A DNA stretch of 9,962 bases, from positions 1 to 9,962 of the forward strand of contig CAZJDB010000199.1 in assembly GCA_964544695.1 (NCBI GenBank). The letters are read 5' to 3'. The DNA is from Dinghuibacter sp964544695. GTDB lineage: Bacteria > Bacteroidota > Bacteroidia > Chitinophagales > Chitinophagaceae. The notes beneath the pieces are model-generated. The model did no database searches and was not told the origin of the DNA. It saw only the letters and a program-made list of their open reading frames with translations. Below are positions 6,921 to 9,962 of this stretch, one piece after another (within the stretch, counting starts at the first letter, position 1; each line of letters begins with the position of its first letter). The translations under genes were made by a program, and so were the position numbers.

Positions 6921-7868
6921 CTAAAGATAGCCGGTTTTCAGGAACTCCGTCACAGCCAGCATAAACTTGTCAAACACCTCCACATGGGGTACATGTCCCA
7001 CCCCCGGCAATTCCACCAGCAGGCAACCCGGGATTTTTTCGGCGGTTACCTTACCCAACTCGGGATAATTGCCCATGGTAGCAGCCACGCTTTCAGGGAC
7101 GAGGTTCTTCCCCAGTGCGGTCCGGTCCAGTTCGCCCACGATCAGTAAGGTCGGAGGTTTGATCAGGCCGAATTGATAGCATACCGGTTGGTTGAAGATC
7201 ATGTCATAAGTGAGTGCGGAGTTCCAGGCGATCCTGCTGTATTCGGGGCTGAGCATCCAACCGGCATAAATATTCAACCATTCATCATAGGCGGGAGACC
7301 ACGTCCCGTGGTAATAGCTTTCCAACTCATATTTTCTGAGCGAGTCATAGTTCTGATTTAGCTCCTGTTTAAACCAGGCGTCTATGCCCTGATAAGGGAC
7401 CTTGAGTTGCCAATCCTCCAATCCTATCGGGTCCTCCAGGATGAATTTTTCGACGATAGCGGGATACATCAGGACGAATCGCGTGGCAACCATCCCGCCC
7501 ATCGAATGTCCAACCACGATGACCTTACTCACCCCGGCACTATCCAGCACCGCCTTGGTGGCGGAGGCGAGCAGTTGAAAGGTATATTGAATCATCGTCG
7601 GTTTGGACGACTTGCCAAATCCGATCTGATCAGGGATGATCACGCGGTAGCCTTGAGCAGCAAGTGTTTTCGCCGTTTGGCCCCAATAAGCTCCGCAGAA
7701 GTTCTTGCCATGTAGCAACATGACCGTGTGACCGTTTGGTTTTTCCGGCTTCACGTCCATGTACGCCATCTTTAAAACCTGCTGCTGAATAGTCAGCGTA
7801 ATGTAATTGACCGGATAGGCATAGTTATAATTTTCCAGGCAAAGCCCCATTGGAATTACAGAACTCAT
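6921..7868 (-). CDS. Alpha/beta hydrolase with serine nucleophile
   Basis: This 315-residue alpha/beta-fold hydrolase has a complete triad: Ser122 in the nucleophile elbow GHSMGG, Asp248 in VGELDRT, and His292 in GVGHVPH. The oxyanion-hole segment is LLHGKNFCGAYW (about 52-63), and PDQIGFGKSSKP around 80-91 is typical of this family. A cap region with Y-H-G-T-W-S-P-A-Y-D-E-W and W-N-S-A-L-T-Y-D-M-I follows. The set of motifs matches a widespread group of esterase/lipase-like proteins annotated only as alpha/beta hydrolases; related members often carry a signal peptide, but this N-terminus (M-S-S-V-I-P-M-G-L-C-L-E-N-Y-N-Y) shows none that is convincing. The gene sits 9 bp after the Asp-type hydrolase and 3 bp before the RRM gene. 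Substrate unknown; an ester or lactone is the most likely class. Confidence 0.88.
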   Translation of the reverse strand: MSSVIPMGLCLENYNYAYPVNYITLTIQQQVLKMAYMDVKPEKPNGHTVMLLHGKNFCGAYWGQTAKTLAAQGYRVIIPDQIGFGKSSKPTMIQYTFQLLASATKAVLDSAGVSKVIVVGHSMGGMVATRFVLMYPAIVEKFILEDPIGLEDWQLKVPYQGIDAWFKQELNQNYDSLRKYELESYYHGTWSPAYDEWLNIYAGWMLSPEYSRIAWNSALTYDMIFNQPVCYQFGLIKPPTLLIVGELDRTALGKNLVPESVAATMGNYPELGKVTAEKIPGCLLVELPGVGHVPHVEVFDKFMLAVTEFLKTGYL

Positions 7869-7877
7869 ACGATAAAT

Positions 7878-8933
7878 TTACATCAAATCTACATCCAAAA
7901 TAGCCTGTGCAAAAGCCTCCGGTGCTTCCTGGGGCAGGTTGTGCCCGATGCCTCCGCTAATCACCCGGTTGGCGTATTTCCCCGTGAACCTGTCGCGATA
8001 GGCGCTGTCATTCGGAAAATGCGGCGCCCCGTTGGCGTCCCCTTCCAGGGTGATGGTCGGCACGGTGATTACCGGACGGGCCGCGATGCGGGCTTCGATG
8101 TCGGCATATTTAGGCTCGCCTTCAGCCACACCCAACCGGAACCGGTAGTTGTGGATCACGATAGCGGCGTAGTCGGCGTTATCGAAAGAAGCGGCCGTGC
8201 GATCGAATACGGCATCGGTGAAATTCCACTTGGGCGAGGCCAATTGCCAGATGAGCTTCCCGAAATCGTGCTTGTACTTTTCGTAACCAAGCGCGCCGCG
8301 CTCCGTGGCAAAATAATATTGATACCACCACTGGTATTCGGCGGCGGGCGGTAAGGGCTGCCTGTTGGCGGCAACACCGGACATCAGGTAACCGCTGACC
8401 GAAACCATAGCCTTGCAGCGCGCCGGCCAAAGCGCCGCAACGACGTTGGCAGACCGCCCGCCCCAGTCGAACCCTCCAATGACTGCCTTGTCGATCTTCA
8501 GGGCATCCATAAAGTCGATGACATCCTGGGCCACCGCCCCCGGCTGGCCGTTCCGAAATGTTTCGTGGGAAAGGAATTGGGTGGTGCCACAGCCACGGAC
8601 ATAAGGCACGATCACCCGGTAGCCCTTAGTCACTAATATTGGAACGACATTGTCATAGCTGTGAATATCGTAGGGCCAGCCATGAAGCAGCAGGACCACG
8701 GGCCCGCCCGCAGGGCCGTCGTCGATGTAGCCGACATTCAGGAGGCCGGCGTCGATCTGTTTCAAGGGACCGAGCGCGTGTGGACCGAGCGCGTGTGGAC
8801 CGAGCGCGCGTGGACCGAGCGCGCGTGGGCTCCCAGCCACGGATGGAAACGCCATCAAACCGAGGGGGGCCGCAACAAGTGTCAAAGCCGCCGTACCCAA
8901 AAAATGACGGCGATTCTGGTTGGTATTGTTCAT
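7878..8933 (-). CDS. Tat-exported alpha/beta hydrolase with aspartate nucleophile (epoxide hydrolase/dehalogenase type)
   Basis: This 351-residue protein starts with a Tat signal (NRRHFLG at 7-13, hydrophobic stretch 14-30, cleavage probably near SVAG). It has a HGWP oxyanion motif at 84-87, the nucleophile elbow G-F-D156-W-G-G, acid Asp299 in LEGDANG, and His331 in GGIGHNLPQE. An Asp nucleophile with HGxP and a Tyr-rich cap (YQWWYQYYF, about 200-208) fits epoxide hydrolases; Trp157 after the Asp also occurs in haloalkane dehalogenases, so that class remains possible. Between signal and catalytic domain, residues 37-56 are four copies of a five-residue unit (RALGP twice, then HALGP twice) encoded by exact-length 15-bp repeats. 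The gene follows the thioredoxin-like gene by 14 bp and precedes the Ser-type hydrolase by 9 bp. Tat export suggests it acts folded, in the periplasm. Confidence 0.87.
   Translation of the reverse strand: MNNTNQNRRHFLGTAALTLVAAPLGLMAFPSVAGSPRALGPRALGPHALGPHALGPLKQIDAGLLNVGYIDDGPAGGPVVLLLHGWPYDIHSYDNVVPILVTKGYRVIVPYVRGCGTTQFLSHETFRNGQPGAVAQDVIDFMDALKIDKAVIGGFDWGGRSANVVAALWPARCKAMVSVSGYLMSGVAANRQPLPPAAEYQWWYQYYFATERGALGYEKYKHDFGKLIWQLASPKWNFTDAVFDRTAASFDNADYAAIVIHNYRFRLGVAEGEPKYADIEARIAARPVITVPTITLEGDANGAPHFPNDSAYRDRFTGKYANRVISGGIGHNLPQEAPEAFAQAILDVDLM
8767..8826. repeat. Four tandem 15-bp repeats inside a coding region
   Basis: Four consecutive 15-base units (ggaccgagcgcg followed by tgt or cgt, plus-strand reading) fill 8767-8826 with no gaps. 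Units 1 and 2 are identical to each other; units 3 and 4 are identical to each other and differ from the first pair at a single base. This pattern fits stepwise duplication. Each unit encodes five residues (R/H-A-L-G-P), so copy-number change keeps the reading frame of the Tat-exported hydrolase and alters only linker length. Confidence 0.95.
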
Positions 8934-8947
8934 TGTAAAAGGTTTGT

Positions 8948-9910
8948 CTAGCCAAATGTAAAGTCAAAAACCTGCACCCCCGGATCCAGAAACTCGATCG
9001 TAATATCCCGATCCGCAATGGGTCCCGGTTGCCGGACAAGTTGATACATGCGCTGTTCGTTTACCACGCCGTTGCCCTGCTCATCCACGTCGATCCCATG
9101 GGCGGCACCCGGGGCTTTTCCGTCGATGGTTACCCGGAACCGGATAGAGGCGCCCCCCATGATGAGGTTAACATCGCGGGCATGGAAGCGGAAAATAACC
9201 CTACCGCCGGTTTTAACCAATGTTGCCGCTTCCTGACTCACGGTCCAGTCCCCCGAAAGGGCCCATTGGTTGAGCGCAAGCCGCCTGGGACCAACAAACA
9301 AATGCTGCTTATCACGCACCAGATCAGACGAAAAGTTCTGAGCACGCCCATACCCCACATACGTTTCCCCGGACTCCAGCGTACGCCCATCGGCGGCAAG
9401 CGAGAACCCAGTGGGGGTGACAGGGGATATTCCGCCGGGAACGTTTTTGGCCCCGGCCTCAGCCAGCAATTGTTGAATAACCTTTTCCGATTGTTCGTAA
9501 TCACCTTCCCCGAATTGATGATGGCGGATATTCCCCTTTGCATCGATGAAATAAAGAGCCGGCCAATATTCGTTGCTGAATGAATTCCATACCGAATAGT
9601 CGTTATCGATGGCAATGGGAAAATCGATATGCATCTCCTTAGCAGCCCGGCGGACATTATCCTGAATTTTCTCAAATGAAAACTCCGGGGTGGATACGCC
9701 GACCACGACGAGCCCCGCATCCTTATATTTGGACGCCCAGGCGCTGACATAAGGAAGTGTCCTCCGCCAATTGATACACGTGTAGGTCCAGAATTCAACG
9801 AGAACAACCTTCCCGCGCAAAGCTTCCAACGATAACGGCTGCGTGTTGACCCACGATGTCGCACCACGAAATGACGGCATCATACCGAGTAACATTAATA
9901 GGAGTACCAT
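8948..9910 (-). CDS. Exported thioredoxin-fold protein, DipZ C-terminal-like, CINW active site
   Basis: This 320-residue protein has a short N-terminal hydrophobic segment (VLLLMLLGMM) that probably serves as a signal peptide or anchor. Residues about 20-150 form an AhpC/TlpA-like thioredoxin domain: LRGKVVLVEFWTYTCINW with Cys45, VVVGVSTPEFSFEK, AIDNDYSVWNSF, then Y-W-P117-A-L-Y-F with the cis-Pro and D-A-K-G-N-I-R. The normal second active-site Cys is Trp48. The remaining roughly 150 residues are a beta-rich domain (DWTVSQEAATLVKTGGRVIFRF, GGASIRFRVTIDG) of the kind joined to the thioredoxin domain in the C-terminal region of mycobacterial DipZ, where it resembles a carbohydrate-binding module. 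The DipZ membrane domain (CcdA-like) is absent. With one Cys it could be a peroxidase-like or mixed-disulfide protein rather than a dithiol oxidoreductase. The frame stays open upstream but has no ATG, GTG or TTG before the window edge, so 9910 is the best start. Confidence 0.85.
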   Translation of the reverse strand: MVLLLMLLGMMPSFRGATSWVNTQPLSLEALRGKVVLVEFWTYTCINWRRTLPYVSAWASKYKDAGLVVVGVSTPEFSFEKIQDNVRRAAKEMHIDFPIAIDNDYSVWNSFSNEYWPALYFIDAKGNIRHHQFGEGDYEQSEKVIQQLLAEAGAKNVPGGISPVTPTGFSLAADGRTLESGETYVGYGRAQNFSSDLVRDKQHLFVGPRRLALNQWALSGDWTVSQEAATLVKTGGRVIFRFHARDVNLIMGGASIRFRVTIDGKAPGAAHGIDVDEQGNGVVNEQRMYQLVRQPGPIADRDITIEFLDPGVQVFDFTFG

Positions 9911-9911
9911 A

Positions 9912-9962
9912 TTACCGTACAGATCTAAAGGATTCCCGCATCTCCTCGCAAAATTCCTTCGG
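9912..9962 (-). CDS. C-terminal end of an upstream gene, unidentified
   Basis: A minus-strand frame enters from the right edge, gives 16 residues (PKEFCEEMRESFRSVR) and stops at a TAA at 9912-9914, one base before the ATG of the thioredoxin-fold gene. The charged, helix-like composition and the tight stop-start junction fit the last codons of a real operon partner, but the piece is too short to identify. The overlapping frame that continues into the thioredoxin gene lacks a standard start codon in the window. Confidence 0.45.
   Translation of the reverse strand, partial: PKEFCEEMRESFRSVR

Noticed and set aside
8653..9039. Repetitive Arg-rich frames on both strands around the 15-bp repeats
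   Set aside because: These are alternate-frame readings of the tandem repeat and have no independent support.
1..9962. Search for a defence system, phage, transposon, CRISPR or RNA gene
   Set aside because: No nuclease, transposase, integrase, regularly spaced repeats, tRNA cloverleaf or rRNA segments were seen; the content is metabolic and exported proteins.

Overview
The window reads as a chromosomal segment of a Bacteroidota bacterium, most likely a Chitinophagaceae-type polysaccharide degrader. This is inferred from the protein families, Bacteroidota-style export signals, the lack of clear Shine-Dalgarno sites, and a GC content near 50-55% by eye. Every supportable gene lies on the minus strand, so transcription runs from position 9962 down to 1. 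The genes are packed almost without gaps: no intergenic space exceeds about 90 bp, and there are no tRNA, rRNA, CRISPR or insertion-sequence signatures.

Right block (9962 to 6669), a tight probable operon. It begins with the last 16 codons of an unidentified gene. One base later comes an exported thioredoxin-fold protein resembling the C-terminal part of DipZ, whose CxxC motif reads CINW. Next is a Tat-exported alpha/beta hydrolase with an Asp nucleophile (epoxide hydrolase or dehalogenase type), carrying four 15-bp tandem repeats just after its signal. Then come a second alpha/beta hydrolase with a Ser nucleophile and a small RRM protein whose RNA-contacting aromatic residues are replaced. 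Gaps between these genes are 1, 14, 9 and 3 bp.

Middle block (6579 to 5153), three small genes: a PhnB-type VOC protein, an overlapping SnoaL/NTF2-like lipoprotein, and a lipocalin-like exported protein of visibly lower GC. The last contains a perfect 9-bp inverted repeat around a GC-only core, early in its coding region.

Left block (5119 to 1), a translationally coupled four-gene set: an Fe(II)/2-oxoglutarate dioxygenase of the PhyH family, a one-domain cupin, a heparinase II/III-type polysaccharide lyase, and a GH106-type alpha-L-rhamnosidase-like enzyme that runs off the left edge. The last three junctions overlap by 14, 4 and 4 bp. A lyase for uronate-containing chains next to a rhamnosidase-like enzyme suggests degradation of a rhamnose- and uronate-containing glycan. 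The dioxygenase and cupin are the unexplained partners, and this block is the best candidate for an undescribed system here. No SusC/SusD pair, sulfatase or regulator is visible in the window.
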